From NCBI GenBank assembly GCA_018889975.1, contig CP076546.1, forward strand, positions 1,860,001 through 1,924,000: 64,000 nt of DNA. Reading direction: 5' to 3'. Position numbers and translations under genes: made by a program. Of the stretch, positions 45,402-54,095 are shown piece after piece. The notes under the pieces are model-generated. The model did no database searches and was not told the DNA's origin. It was given only the letters and a program-made list of their open reading frames with translations. How positions within the stretch are numbered: the stretch's first letter is position 1; each line of letters starts with the position of its first letter. The stretch comes from Bacillus sp. NP157 (GTDB lineage Bacteria > Pseudomonadota > Gammaproteobacteria > Xanthomonadales > Rhodanobacteraceae).

Positions 45402-45558
45402 ACCGGCAGATGGAGGCCAATGCCTAGGCAGCCAAGGCCGGTTCCGTAGCCGCCGCCAGCGTATTCTTGCCCGAAGTGCGACTCGTTGGCGGTGCGCTTC
45501 ACGCCCCGTCGCCCACCGCCGGCGCATGGTGTGGGCTTCACTCGTTGTCGAGGCGCCG

Positions 45559-45858
45559 ATGCCCGCCGTCCCCGGACACACTTGCCCTGCCGTCGCCGTG
45601 TCAGCGCGGGAACTCCCTGCGCTTCGACGCAGCAACCTGTCGACCCTGCTGGGCGCGCTGGAACGCGAGGGCTGCCAGACATTGCGCGGACAAGCCGAGC
45701 GACTGGCTCTTCCGGCGGGCGCGCTCCGAAACTTGATCGGCGGTTTCCCGATGCCTGATGACGTGGCGAGGGAACTCGAATGGACGCTGCAACTCGATGC
45801 CGGTTGGCTGGACGTCTCACACGGAAAGTCGGTGCGCCTTGGAAGCACGGAGGAGTGA
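45559..45858 (+). CDS. Small XRE-like (family B) protein, copy 3
   Basis: 99 residues. RRSNLSTLLGALEREGCQTL, LALPAGALRNLIGGFPMPDD and ARELEWTLQLDAGWLD give the same signature as the other three copies. ATG 45559 follows GAGGCG; longer in-frame starts exist. Probably a regulator. Confidence 0.55.
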   Translation: MPAVPGHTCPAVAVSARELPALRRSNLSTLLGALEREGCQTLRGQAERLALPAGALRNLIGGFPMPDDVARELEWTLQLDAGWLDVSHGKSVRLGSTEE

Positions 45859-45947
45859 GAATGTGGACGTCCTTCGCGGCGGGTCGCCCGTGTCCTGCAA
45901 GCGTGTGCGACGCTTCATGACCGCTGGCCATCCGTTGCCAGGACAAC

Positions 45948-46247
45948 TTAGTCAGCGAGGTTTTTGCCGTGCTCCGCTTCGGCGGCCCCCGACGAGGCGT
46001 CTCGGACAAAGCCAAGGAGCTCATTTGCCTCCTCTTCCGACAGGGCCTCGGCTTCGACAAGGAAGGCGACCTCCGCTCCGTCCGGGTCGACGCGTAGCAG
46101 GGTCTTCCCCGGCTCCCGCAAATTGCCATGGACCAATGCGCCCAGCCCGAGGTTACCGCGCTCGACTGTTCCTACGGTAAAACCACCACTTCTCTCAATC
46201 AGCGCCACACACAGTTCCGGGTGAAACCAAATCACTTTGCCGAGCAT
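45948..46247 (-). CDS. Small hypothetical protein with OB-like start
   Basis: 99 residues. MLGKVIWFHPELCVALIERS, GGFTVGTVERGNLGLGALVH and GNLREPGKTLLR suggest a small beta-barrel, followed by an acidic helix (EAEALSEEEANELLGFVRD). No family recognised. I prefer the ATG at 46247 (GAGG upstream) to that at 46274. Confidence 0.5.
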   Translation of the reverse strand: MLGKVIWFHPELCVALIERSGGFTVGTVERGNLGLGALVHGNLREPGKTLLRVDPDGAEVAFLVEAEALSEEEANELLGFVRDASSGAAEAEHGKNLAD

Positions 46248-46568
46248 TTTTCGCCTCGCTACCGCGCTTGCCATTTCCTCAACCCATGAATACTAACGGC
46301 GGCAACCGGTCACACTTGAAGCTGGTGCGTGGCGGCGGTTCAGGAAATCCGCTGTTGGGTTCACGAGCTGGCGTTTTATCCACCATCCCGCGTCCAAAAC
46401 CGGAATCGCGCTTGCGCCGGCGAGCCGAGCCGGAGGTCCGGCCGGCATCCCGGCATCCCTTCCGGACCGACCGCAACAGGCGCCTGTCCGGATTGCCGCG
46501 CGTCGCCTGTGGTCTCAAGCCCTGTCTGCTGCGGCCGATAATGGAAGACTGTCGACGAGGATGCGGGC

Positions 46569-46928
46569 ATGGGGTGTTTACAGAAGATGGCGCTGGCGAT
46601 CGGACTCATGTCGCTGGGTGCGTGCTCCCGCGAGCGCCCCCTCCATCTCGTCAGCCAGCCTCCTGCATCACCGGCCGACCTCAAAATCGAAGGCCAGACC
46701 GGCGTCATCTCCTGGTCCTGGGGCTCAGGAGAGGCGAAGCGTCAGGTCCGCACTGCCGACCAGGACCATCCTGGGCATCGAAGCGCGAATGCTGACGCGG
46801 TAATCCGCCTCGAGCTTGACGATGGGACCGCGGTCCGTTTCGTAGCGAGGCATGGGTTTTACATCTGCCAGACAGGCTGTGAGCAGCAACACATGCCGAT
46901 CACCTGGGTCATTGCATCGAGCGACTGA
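46569..46928 (+). CDS. Small lipoprotein
   Basis: 119 residues with a lipoprotein signal (MALAIGLMSLGAC, lipobox LGAC). The rest is a small beta-rich domain ending in YICQTGCEQQHMPITWV, with two Cys that may form a disulfide. No family recognised. GATAAT at 46538 might be a -10. Confidence 0.55.
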   Translation: MGCLQKMALAIGLMSLGACSRERPLHLVSQPPASPADLKIEGQTGVISWSWGSGEAKRQVRTADQDHPGHRSANADAVIRLELDDGTAVRFVARHGFYICQTGCEQQHMPITWVIASSD

Positions 46929-47062
46929 GCTGCGGCGCATGCCGTGCCGAACAGCCCGCGGACCTGGGCCCGGCCGGCCTATGGTGTGACCGGCGCCACA
47001 GAACCGTCGTCCCCGAAGTCAGCAGTTGCCTGCCCAGAAGATGGCTGGCGTATGCTCGGGTC

Positions 47063-47344
47063 ATGGCGCAACCCACGAATAATGGTCTGCTGCGGCTCAA
47101 ATGCCTGACCGTCGATGCCGTCGCGGTCGGTCACTCAGTGCTGGAGGACGATCTGGACGAAGCCCGCTTTCGCGCCCACCTCGTTTCGGTCAACGCCGGC
47201 ATGTGGGGCCTGGTCTCGGTGGCTGCCGCGGCCCACGATGTGCTCATGGCCCTTGGTGAGCCGGGCGAAGTGCCAAAGCCGGGATATGGGGTGGCCGTTC
47301 TCGCGCTGGCGAAAGCGCTCAGCCCCCGCTCTGTCTTGCGGTAA
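47063..47344 (+). CDS. Small helical (family C) protein, copy 2
   Basis: 93 residues, helical (LEDDLDEARFRAHLVSVNAG, LVSVAAAAHDVLMALGEPG). Related to the 45144 protein by pattern. Function unknown. Confidence 0.5.
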   Translation: MAQPTNNGLLRLKCLTVDAVAVGHSVLEDDLDEARFRAHLVSVNAGMWGLVSVAAAAHDVLMALGEPGEVPKPGYGVAVLALAKALSPRSVLR

Positions 47345-47574
47345 TCGTCCAACCGCCGACGCCAGTTTTCGCGTCTGTGAATGGAGCAATTGCAAGCAGG
47401 TCGGCGTGATGCCTTTCACGGTCGGCCGCGTTGGCGGGGCGCGGTGTTCCGCTGAGCCGGTATTCTCTGTTGATATCCATCACGGACCGGCGGAGCAGGA
47501 CACATGCCTCGGCGGCCTACTCGGCGATCGGTGGGACAACAATTCCCCTGCCCTGGAACGTCGGAGCGGCGTGT
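47345..47574. other. Intergenic stretch
   Basis: No supported gene. Confidence 0.35.
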
Positions 47575-47724
47575 TTAATCGTGGGTCGGCGCTTTGAGCA
47601 TCTCCTGGAAAGCATCCCTCCAGCTCGCGCCTGGCGCGGGGTCGAGGAATGCCACCTTCGGTTCGACGCGTCGAAGGTCTGCCGCAGCGTCCAGTGGCGG
47701 AACGTTAAAATTGTTGATTCGCAC
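47575..47724 (-). CDS. Possible small protein after an XRE-like gene
   Basis: 49 codons from GTG (VRINNFNVPPLDAAADLRRV ... FQEMLKAPTHD). The sequence looks protein-like, but the start has no ribosome site. It begins 37 bp after the stop of the XRE-like gene on the same strand, so it could be a partner of that regulator. Confidence 0.3.
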   Translation of the reverse strand: MRINNFNVPPLDAAADLRRVEPKVAFLDPAPGASWRDAFQEMLKAPTHD

Positions 47725-47760
47725 ATCATTGCTGCCACTCCGCTCCATTTTCGTTTGCGG

Positions 47761-48057
47761 TCAGACATCGCGCTCCCGCTCGTCTTCGTCCATCCACCCC
47801 GCCCGCCGGTGCATGACCCATTCGACGTCCCGGGCGAACGCATCCGGGATGTCGTCTCCTTTGAGCATGCCGTCGAGATCCCTCGGGTCGACTTGCAGAA
47901 CCTGCGCAGCTGCCCTCGTCGTGACCACGCCCTCCGCAAGCAATTCACCGAGTATTGCCCGGAGGTTTGCCCGCCGGTTGAGCTGCACCAGATCGGGTAT
48001 CGCGCCGACGACACCCGGTTTGGCCTTCCCCGACTCGTGCCGTTTCACCAAGACCAT
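47761..48057 (-). CDS. Small XRE-like (family B) protein, copy 4
   Basis: 98 residues. RRANLRAILGELLAEGVVTT, AQVLQVDPRDLDGMLKGDDI and ARDVEWVMHRRAGWMD match the other copies. It has the best ribosome site of the four (GAGGAGGTG before ATG 48057). It is divergent from the photolyase gene, 366 bp away, and might regulate it. Confidence 0.62.
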   Translation of the reverse strand: MVLVKRHESGKAKPGVVGAIPDLVQLNRRANLRAILGELLAEGVVTTRAAAQVLQVDPRDLDGMLKGDDIPDAFARDVEWVMHRRAGWMDEDERERDV

Positions 48058-48423
48058 CACCTCCTCACAAAGGCCGGGACAATGGTCGCACGCGCCATGC
48101 CGTTGCGGGTTGTCGGTGGTCGCACTTTGCTCCTTGCGCGCTTTGAATCCTACGCTTTCTTCGGGTACCCGCACGGGCGGCAAAACGCAGTTCGTCTTGA
48201 CTCCGCCCTTTCCGCTCACGCGGTCGGGCATCGCGCATGGGAGCCATTTCGGCGGCGATCTGCCCAGACACTCTTGACCCCATGCGGACACGGTTGGGTT
48301 GAGCGCGCGCATCGAACTCTCACGCCAAAAATAAGGCAGATCTTCCGACCGGGACGGACCAGGCCTTCGCCCGCGCTTGACGCGCCCCTTGCTCAACTGC
48401 CGGTCGTTTTCCGAGGGCCGCCC
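48058..48423. other. Intergenic stretch between regulator and photolyase
   Basis: No supported gene; the divergent promoters should be here. Confidence 0.35.
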
Positions 48424-49962
48424 ATGCGCCACCTCGTTGTAATCCTTGGTGACCAGCTCAATCCTGACTCTCACGCTCTCGATGATTTCGACCCATCGAC
48501 GGACATGGTCTGGATGGCCGAGCGACGGGGCGAGTCCAAGCATGTCTGGTCGTCCAAGCAACGCAGCGTGCTGTTTTTGGCAGGAATGCGCCATTTCGCG
48601 GCCTCCCTACCACCGACCCATCCGCTTCGCTACACGAGGCTGACCGACGAGGGGCCCGATGACCTCGCGGCCCTTCTCGGATTGGAATTGGCGCTGAGCC
48701 GCCCAAAGCGGGTTATCATCGTCCGACCCGGGGATCATCGCCTCCGGGAAGCGTTCAAGGCCGTCGCGCTCTGCCACGGTGTCGAATACGTCGAGCGTCC
48801 CGATCGCCACTTCCTGTGTGCGGTCGAAGACTTTCGGGCGTGGGCGCGAGGCAAGTCGTACCTGCGCCTGGAATCGTTCTACCGGTGGATGCGCCAACGC
48901 CATTACGTGCTGATGGATGGCCGTACACCCGTCGGCGGGCGGTGGAACTTCGACAGTGAAAACCGGCGGTCCTTCGGCCGGGAGGGTCCGGGGTGGGTCC
49001 CGGCGGCCAGGTCGTTCCCGCCTGACGCCGTGACCCGAAGCGTCATGTGCGATGTCAATAACGCCCTGGCTGACCACCCGGGTGACCTTGCCCGATTCAA
49101 TCGGCCAGTGACGCGCGCCGATGCTCTGGTCGCGTTGGCGGACTTCCTGGACCATCGGCTTGCGGGTTTTGGTCGCTGGCAAGATGCGATGTGGACGGGA
49201 GAGCCTCTGCTTTACCACGCGCACCTGTCGTCCAGCCTGAACCTTCGGCTCATTTCGCCGAGAGAAGTCATCCTCGCGGTGCTTGCCCGGTACAAGGGCG
49301 GCGAGGTGGCGCTGTCGTCGGCCGAAGGCTTCATCCGCCAGATTCTGGGGTGGCGCGAGTACGTGCGAGGCGTGTACTGGCTGGACCCGGAACGGCTGCT
49401 TCGGTCCAATGCACTCGGCGCGCATGAGCCATTGCCCGCCTTTTACTGGACGGGCGAAACGGAGATGGCATGCATGAGGGAGGTCATCGGGCAGACGCTG
49501 CGCACGGGTTATGCGCACCACATCCAGCGGCTGATGGTCACTGGCAACTTTGCGCTGCTCCTCGGCGTGTCCCCATACGAGGTGCACGAGTGGTATCTGG
49601 CGGTCTATGCTGACGCTGTGGAATGGGTCGAGGCCCCCAACACCATGGCGATGAGCCAGTTCTCGGATGGTGGGCGAATGGTATCGAAACCCTACGCGGC
49701 TTCAGGGCGGTACATCGAGCGGATGAGCGATTATTGCCGCGGGTGTCGTCTCGACCCCGGGGATGCGACGGGCGAGCGCGCGTGCCCGTTTACCACTTTG
49801 TACTGGGACTTTCTGGACCGGCATCGCGGCCGTTTCCAGAACCACCCCCGCGCCGCCATGCAATGGCGATCGCTCGAGCGTTTGCCCGAGGGGCGGCTGG
49901 AAATGATTCGGAAACGGGCCCGTCTCATCAAATCGCAAATGGCGGCCCGCTCCAGTTCCTGA
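48424..49962 (+). CDS. FeS-type cryptochrome/(6-4) photolyase
   Basis: 512 residues of the FeS-BCP (PhrB-like) group: N-terminal Rossmann-like domain (RHLVVILGDQLNPDSHALDD), FAD-binding C-terminal helical domain (EGFIRQILGWREYVRGVYW, HHIQRLMVTGNFALLLG, WVEAPNTMAMSQFSDGG), and the cysteine set YCRGC and ACPF near the end that holds the [4Fe-4S] cluster. Characterised relatives repair (6-4) photoproducts. ATG 48424 gives the family N-terminus MRHLVVILGDQL; an upstream frame of about 330 codons has no similarity. Confidence 0.93.
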   Translation: MRHLVVILGDQLNPDSHALDDFDPSTDMVWMAERRGESKHVWSSKQRSVLFLAGMRHFAASLPPTHPLRYTRLTDEGPDDLAALLGLELALSRPKRVIIVRPGDHRLREAFKAVALCHGVEYVERPDRHFLCAVEDFRAWARGKSYLRLESFYRWMRQRHYVLMDGRTPVGGRWNFDSENRRSFGREGPGWVPAARSFPPDAVTRSVMCDVNNALADHPGDLARFNRPVTRADALVALADFLDHRLAGFGRWQDAMWTGEPLLYHAHLSSSLNLRLISPREVILAVLARYKGGEVALSSAEGFIRQILGWREYVRGVYWLDPERLLRSNALGAHEPLPAFYWTGETEMACMREVIGQTLRTGYAHHIQRLMVTGNFALLLGVSPYEVHEWYLAVYADAVEWVEAPNTMAMSQFSDGGRMVSKPYAASGRYIERMSDYCRGCRLDPGDATGERACPFTTLYWDFLDRHRGRFQNHPRAAMQWRSLERLPEGRLEMIRKRARLIKSQMAARSSS

Positions 49963-50041
49963 TTGGCGGGCGCCGACGGTAAGGGACAAATCGACACCTG
50001 GCACTCCCGGAGCCAAGCCCTGACCGTGCGCCAGTTGGCCA

Positions 50042-50232
50042 TCACCTGTAGTCGTCGGGATTCGCGTCAATCTCCGCCTGCACAGCTCTTGCCTCAATGC
50101 CTACCTTCGACACAGCGCGGCGCACCGCCGACACGGGGGCGCCAAGAACCAGACCCCAGAGTTCGAGACCCGGGCAGTCGCCGATGCCGATGTCCCGGGA
50201 TGGCCCTCTTTCCCATCAATCCCGGCGTTCAT
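50042..50232 (-). pseudogene. Frameshifted DUF3606-like gene, copy 2
   Basis: MNAGIDGKEGHP (good GGAGGCGG site) in one frame, then DIGIGDCPGLELWGLVLGAP and VSAVRRAVSKVGIEARAVQA in another. The W-x-x-x-x-G-V helix followed by VxxVG is the DUF3606 pattern. One base is missing near 50195. Confidence 0.45.
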
Positions 50233-50658
50233 GTGCCCGCCTCCTTCCCCGTTTTGACGCTGAATCTGGCGCGGATACTGTATGGACCAAGTCAGCCCGG
50301 TGTCTGTGCCGCATCGACTACCACCGGCGCAGGAGACGGGGTCACGTAGACCCGTTGAGATGCCCGCAAGTTCCCAATTACAAGGGAAGCTGCAACCAGT
50401 GGCCGCTCCAACCAGGGTGGCATAGCGGTGCACGACACACCCGGGCGCCCGCATCAGGCGTCGCGACCAGCTGTTGGACGGGTGCAACGCGGAGGGCCGT
50501 GCGTGAGCCGGCGAGTCGCTGTGGCGCCTGGTTGCCCCGGCATGAAGCCACATTTTTGCCGGCCGATTGCTCCAATGCCAGCGCAACCGCCTTGCGCCTC
50601 CCTGCAATGCTGGCGCGAAGGCGATTGACCGTCCCACTCATCGTCATCCGCTCCGCGC
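50233..50658. other. Intergenic stretch
   Basis: An open minus-strand frame from 50641 (MSGTVNRLRASIAGRRKAVA ...) has a weak GGAG site but no recognisable domain; I do not call it. Confidence 0.35.
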
Positions 50659-50931
50659 TCAAGGAGGCAGGACGGACCGGTAGGTCCCGCTCAGGACAGT
50701 CTCCGTACGCGCAGCATCTTCAAGCGCCTGGGCGCGCGCATCGTCTTCAGACGAAAACGCCCGCGTCCCCCCCGACACCAGAGACAAGCTGCGCTCCGGC
50801 ACGCCGACCCTGACGGCGGTGTCGCGTTCCCGATAAAGCGCCCACGCTCCTATCCACAGTCCTCCCGCGCCCACAGAGGTACTGCATGCGACGAGCGCCC
50901 AGTGCGAACCGAGCTGCAGGGGCTCTTGCAT
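50659..50931 (-). CDS. Small hypothetical protein
   Basis: 90 residues (MQEPLQLGSHWALVACSTSV ...). The order strand (WALVACSTS), strand (LWIGAWALYRERD), strand (SLSLVSGGTRAF), helix (SEDDARAQALEDAARTE) resembles the small proteins at 53291 and 54301. No strong ribosome site. Function unknown. Confidence 0.4.
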   Translation of the reverse strand: MQEPLQLGSHWALVACSTSVGAGGLWIGAWALYRERDTAVRVGVPERSLSLVSGGTRAFSSEDDARAQALEDAARTETVLSGTYRSVLPP

Positions 50932-51105
50932 ACCATGATCGTCCGAGATGCCTTGTCCGGCGTGATGTTGCGTGCAATTGCGGTTCGCCGCAAGACGTCC
51001 ATACCAGCTGACCTGGTACGGTGAGCGGCCGTCCGGCGAGCCGACGCGCATCGGGTTATCTTACCGCCGGGCTGGCTGGCGCTGCCCGGCGGACCGGAAG
51101 CAAGG
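50932..51105. other. Short gene-free stretch
   Basis: Nothing recognised. Confidence 0.3.
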
Positions 51106-51370
51106 TCAGGCTGTCGTCGGACGGCCCGCCCCGGGGAACAGCAAGCAGACCTCGATGCCTTTCGCGACGGTCGACCCAAGCTCCACCGCTCTTCCGGCCT
51201 GACGCATGAGCCCTGTTGCCTGCGCCATCCCGACACGGCTGCTTCTTCCTTCGGCCTTGGTCTTTGAAAAAGCTCGAACAGCCTTGCCTGGGCCTCTTCG
51301 GCCATTCCCGTCTCGTGGTCGCACACCTCAACGACGATGGAGTCCGCGCAGCAACGGCCGCTGTACCCTG
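51106..51370 (-). pseudogene. Remnant of a sensor histidine kinase ATPase domain
   Basis: Fragments of a HATPase_c domain lie in different frames of the minus strand: IVVEVCDHETGMAEEAQARL, FELF (G1 region with a DxGxGM-like motif) and KTKAEGRSSRVGMAQATGLM, RQAGRAVELGSTVAKGIEVC (F and G2 regions). The frame changes and substitutions (DHETGM, SRVGMA) show it is dead. Upstream kinase parts are not recognisable. Confidence 0.55.
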
Positions 51371-51896
51371 GGCTGGCAAGACGCGCCCCGGGAGAGCCAA
51401 TGCAAACAGACCTCGGCAAGCATCCTGGGCACGCGTGCGAACGTTCATCATGCCCCTTTGGATGTAATGCCCGTCGGCCGACATGGGCATTTTGTGGGAC
51501 CAACACCACCTGTCAGCCTTCATCAGAGGACGGGCGAACGAGGTTGGCCTGTTGCTCTGCCCGTGCGGTCGAAGGCGCGCCCGCAATGGTGTGCGGGCGC
51601 CTCCGGCCACGTCCTTCCATCGACGCCCCAGCAATCCGGCCCCGGCGTCACATCAAAGCAAGGCGACGCCCGCTTCGTCGATGCCGATACCGCAACGGCC
51701 AAGTTCGGGCTGGGCAGCGCGGTCCGGGAAAGGTCGAACAATCCCCGATAGCAGGCCGCTTCGTAGGTCCGGTGCTCCACCGACGGGTGGCAGACCTTCA
51801 CATGGCATTTAGGCCATCGTCACTATTGTGTCCTGGATGTCTATGCGCGCGACGCAAGTACGCTCATTTGCCACTTCCAACGCCTGCAGGCACCCT
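51371..51896. other. Intergenic stretch
   Basis: Possibly further debris of the kinase remnant; no supported gene. Confidence 0.35.
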
Positions 51897-52274
51897 ATGC
51901 TCACTGGTTGTCGTGTCCTCGTCGTTGAGGACGACCCCGAAACCGCCATCCTGTGGACCTTCGTGCTCGAGAACATGCGCGCGACGGTCATCGGGCCGTT
52001 TGCCACCGCGGACACGGCGCTCACAGCGCTGGCAGGCGACGCCCCGGATCTCGCCCTGCTTGACGTGCCCCAGAACAGCGCAGACGCCTACCCCGTCGGG
52101 CACGCCCTTGTGCGACATGGAATCCCCTTTGTCCTTGTCTCCGACGGAAACCCCGACAATATCCCGGATGCCCTCCGTCGAGCGCCGTTTCTGGCAAAAC
52201 CGGCGAGTGTGCGCCAGCTCATTGAGGCACTCGAATCCCTGAGCCCCACGCGGAACAATCCGCGCCAGAGCTGA
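51897..52274 (+). CDS. Single-domain response regulator
   Basis: 125 residues, one receiver domain: VLVVEDDPET acidic pair, Asp in LALLDVPQNSADAYPVGHAL, FVLVSDG (Ser), FLAKPAS (Lys). No output domain, so it may signal to another protein or act as a phosphate sink. It lies beside the kinase remnant and is paralogous to the receiver at 30854. The GTG at 51828 would add 23 residues; ATG 51897 fits the family. Confidence 0.82.
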   Translation: MLTGCRVLVVEDDPETAILWTFVLENMRATVIGPFATADTALTALAGDAPDLALLDVPQNSADAYPVGHALVRHGIPFVLVSDGNPDNIPDALRRAPFLAKPASVRQLIEALESLSPTRNNPRQS

Positions 52275-52405
52275 CCGACAACGCCGCGGGAATACCATCT
52301 TTCTTGTGCGCTGTCTGACTGTGCGCGGGCCTCGCCGTCTCCCGCCCAACCTAGGCGACGGGCTGGCGACACTTTGGCGGCGCTTTCGCAGCGGGACGGA
52401 CGGCC

Positions 52406-53131
52406 TCAGACCGCTCTGGACATCATCAGTTCTCCCGCTGCTCGCTCGACCGCGGCAAGTACATCGGGAAGGGGCGCGTCGGCGTCGATTTCCACGACTT
52501 TAGCGAGGCCAAAGGCCAAACCGGGAAGAATCGCAATCTTTCTGGCGAGCGCTTCGCGACGGTGGTCAGGTTTTCGTGCCACGGCAACATCGAGACTGAC
52601 ATGCAGTCGCACGACGAGGTCGGGTGTGTGACGCACCATTCGCTGGAATGCCGCGTGCTCGAATCGGGCGAGCTGAGTGACGACCCATGACCCTTGAGCA
52701 TCGAACGGAAATCCCGGTCCGTCGAACGCGTTGGGAGTGCCAATCTGCGGGAAGCGGTCAGTCACGATGGCCGTGCCACGGCGCCGCATCGACAGCATGC
52801 GGCGAAATCGGCGTAGGCGACGGAGCGAAAACGCCGTGATTATCAACGCTGGCACAAGCGTCGGCTGCCGGTGCGCCTTGATCCGCCCTTTGACCCCATC
52901 GGACTTCTTGCGCAAGAAGCGTCCCACCAATCCGCCAATGACCGGAGCCCCTGCAAGCGCGCGCCCCATATTCCCCGCCTGCTTGCCAAGATGCACTTGC
53001 TCTGCGGGGCCAAACTGGCCGAGCCAGCGGACGAGGTGCTTGGCCACGGTGGACTTTCCGGCCCCATCGGCGCCGACGAGCGCGATGAGAAGTGGAGCGC
53101 TTGGGTATCCGTAAGCCGCGTTGCTTTTCAT
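52406..53131 (-). CDS. Thymidylate kinase-like P-loop protein
   Basis: 241 residues. Walker A LLIALVGADGAGKSTVAKHL near residue 20 and an acidic DR motif (IVTDRFPQIGTP) fit the thymidylate kinase-like fold. It is longer than Tmk (about 210) and lacks its LID motif, so nucleotide phosphorylation is not assured; related proteins phosphorylate sugars or lipids. ATG 53131 is chosen because the frame upstream has no similarity. Confidence 0.7.
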   Translation of the reverse strand: MKSNAAYGYPSAPLLIALVGADGAGKSTVAKHLVRWLGQFGPAEQVHLGKQAGNMGRALAGAPVIGGLVGRFLRKKSDGVKGRIKAHRQPTLVPALIITAFSLRRLRRFRRMLSMRRRGTAIVTDRFPQIGTPNAFDGPGFPFDAQGSWVVTQLARFEHAAFQRMVRHTPDLVVRLHVSLDVAVARKPDHRREALARKIAILPGLAFGLAKVVEIDADAPLPDVLAAVERAAGELMMSRAV

Positions 53132-53290
53132 CGCATTTTGCCCTGGCGTGGATGACCTTTCATTCGATGGGCAGTCGCGCAAACCTGCCTCGACCGCCCC
53201 CTGCGGACCATGATGGACGTTGGGAGCACGCAGGCGGTCGTGCCAATTGCGTACCACCGGCGGAGACTGCGCTGGCAAGCAGCAGCGCAA

Positions 53291-53554
53291 TCACGCCACC
53301 GAAGCGGCGTCCTTCGCCCCCCGGCCCGGTAACTGGTCCTGCCGGATACGTTCCATGTCCTCAAACGCCTCCACGGCGGACTGCCCTGCCTCAAGCGCGC
53401 TCGCAAGTGCTTCGCTGTAGACGGCGAACCGACGGGTGAGAACCCGCCTGTGGAGAAGCCCACCGTCGTGCCCGGAAATCGAGTATGAGGCGGAATAACC
53501 ACGCCCGGGAACCAGCTGAACGTCGACATCAACGGAGTACGGGGAAGAGTGCAC
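53291..53554 (-). CDS. Small hypothetical protein (family D)
   Basis: 87 residues. YSVDVDVQLVPGRGYSASYS, ISGHDGGLLHRRVLTRRFAV and a helix (SEALASALEAGQSAVEAFED) form a beta-beta-beta-alpha pattern shared with the protein at 54301. GTG start. No known function. Confidence 0.5.
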   Translation of the reverse strand: MHSSPYSVDVDVQLVPGRGYSASYSISGHDGGLLHRRVLTRRFAVYSEALASALEAGQSAVEAFEDMERIRQDQLPGRGAKDAASVA

Positions 53555-53686
53555 GCGCGGGCCTTGGACGGCAAACGGAAATCATGAACAGCGCCGCGTG
53601 ATCCCGAAGTGGAAAGATGCGAACCGGACCTTTCCGGTCGGCTGTCGCCTTGCGACCCGCCACTGCTGCCCGACGCCAGTGTGCGG

Positions 53687-53986
53687 TCATGCGTCCGGGA
53701 CGACGATGGCCGCCACCATCAGGCCGAGGCTCCCCATGGCAACGAGCGTGTCCCGGGCGTTCGGGGACGGGTAGGTGCCGTCCCGAAAGCCCTGGACGGT
53801 CTTTCGCAGCGGCTGGAACAGCGGCGGCCTAGGTACGAAGGCCTCAAGCCAGGCGCTGAGGAGGAACGCTCCCATGGCCAATGCATGGCGACGGCCAGGT
53901 TCAAGCATCATGATTCCGACACCCCAGGCGGCCAAGGCGCTGGCCCAAATCCTTTTCTTCCACGTCACCCGCACGGCGCGCTCCAA
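53687..53986 (-). CDS. Small membrane protein (family E)
   Basis: 99 residues, with hydrophobic segments at about 14-28, 35-50 and 82-97 separated by a conserved stretch PLFQPLRKTVQGFRDGTYPS. A broken relative lies at 28235-28500, which shows the family is older than the pseudogene. TTG start, with GTG alternatives a few codons in. Confidence 0.55.
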   Translation of the reverse strand: MERAVRVTWKKRIWASALAAWGVGIMMLEPGRRHALAMGAFLLSAWLEAFVPRPPLFQPLRKTVQGFRDGTYPSPNARDTLVAMGSLGLMVAAIVVPDA

Positions 53987-54060
53987 AAGTTCTGGTCACC
54001 TGGCGAATGCCATTCTTCACAATGGTGTGGGCCTTCTTGACGCACCTGCCCCGCCAGACG

Positions 54061-54074
54061 GGCATAGTCGGCCA
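54061..54074 (+). promoter_or_regulatory. Conserved 14-bp element, copy 2
   Basis: GGCATAGTCGGCCA, identical to 17352-17365 and also 21 bp before the ATG of a DUF2188-like gene. Confidence 0.5.
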
Positions 54075-54095
54075 ACCTTACCGCACCCACATGCC

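Noticed and set aside
47431-48423. N-terminal extension of about 330 codons in frame with the photolyase
   Set aside because: The family starts at 48424; the extension overlaps the XRE-like gene and has no similarity to photolyases.
50378-50641. Small minus-strand frame from MSGTVNRLRA
   Set aside because: A weak ribosome site and a low-complexity second half; not enough to call a gene.
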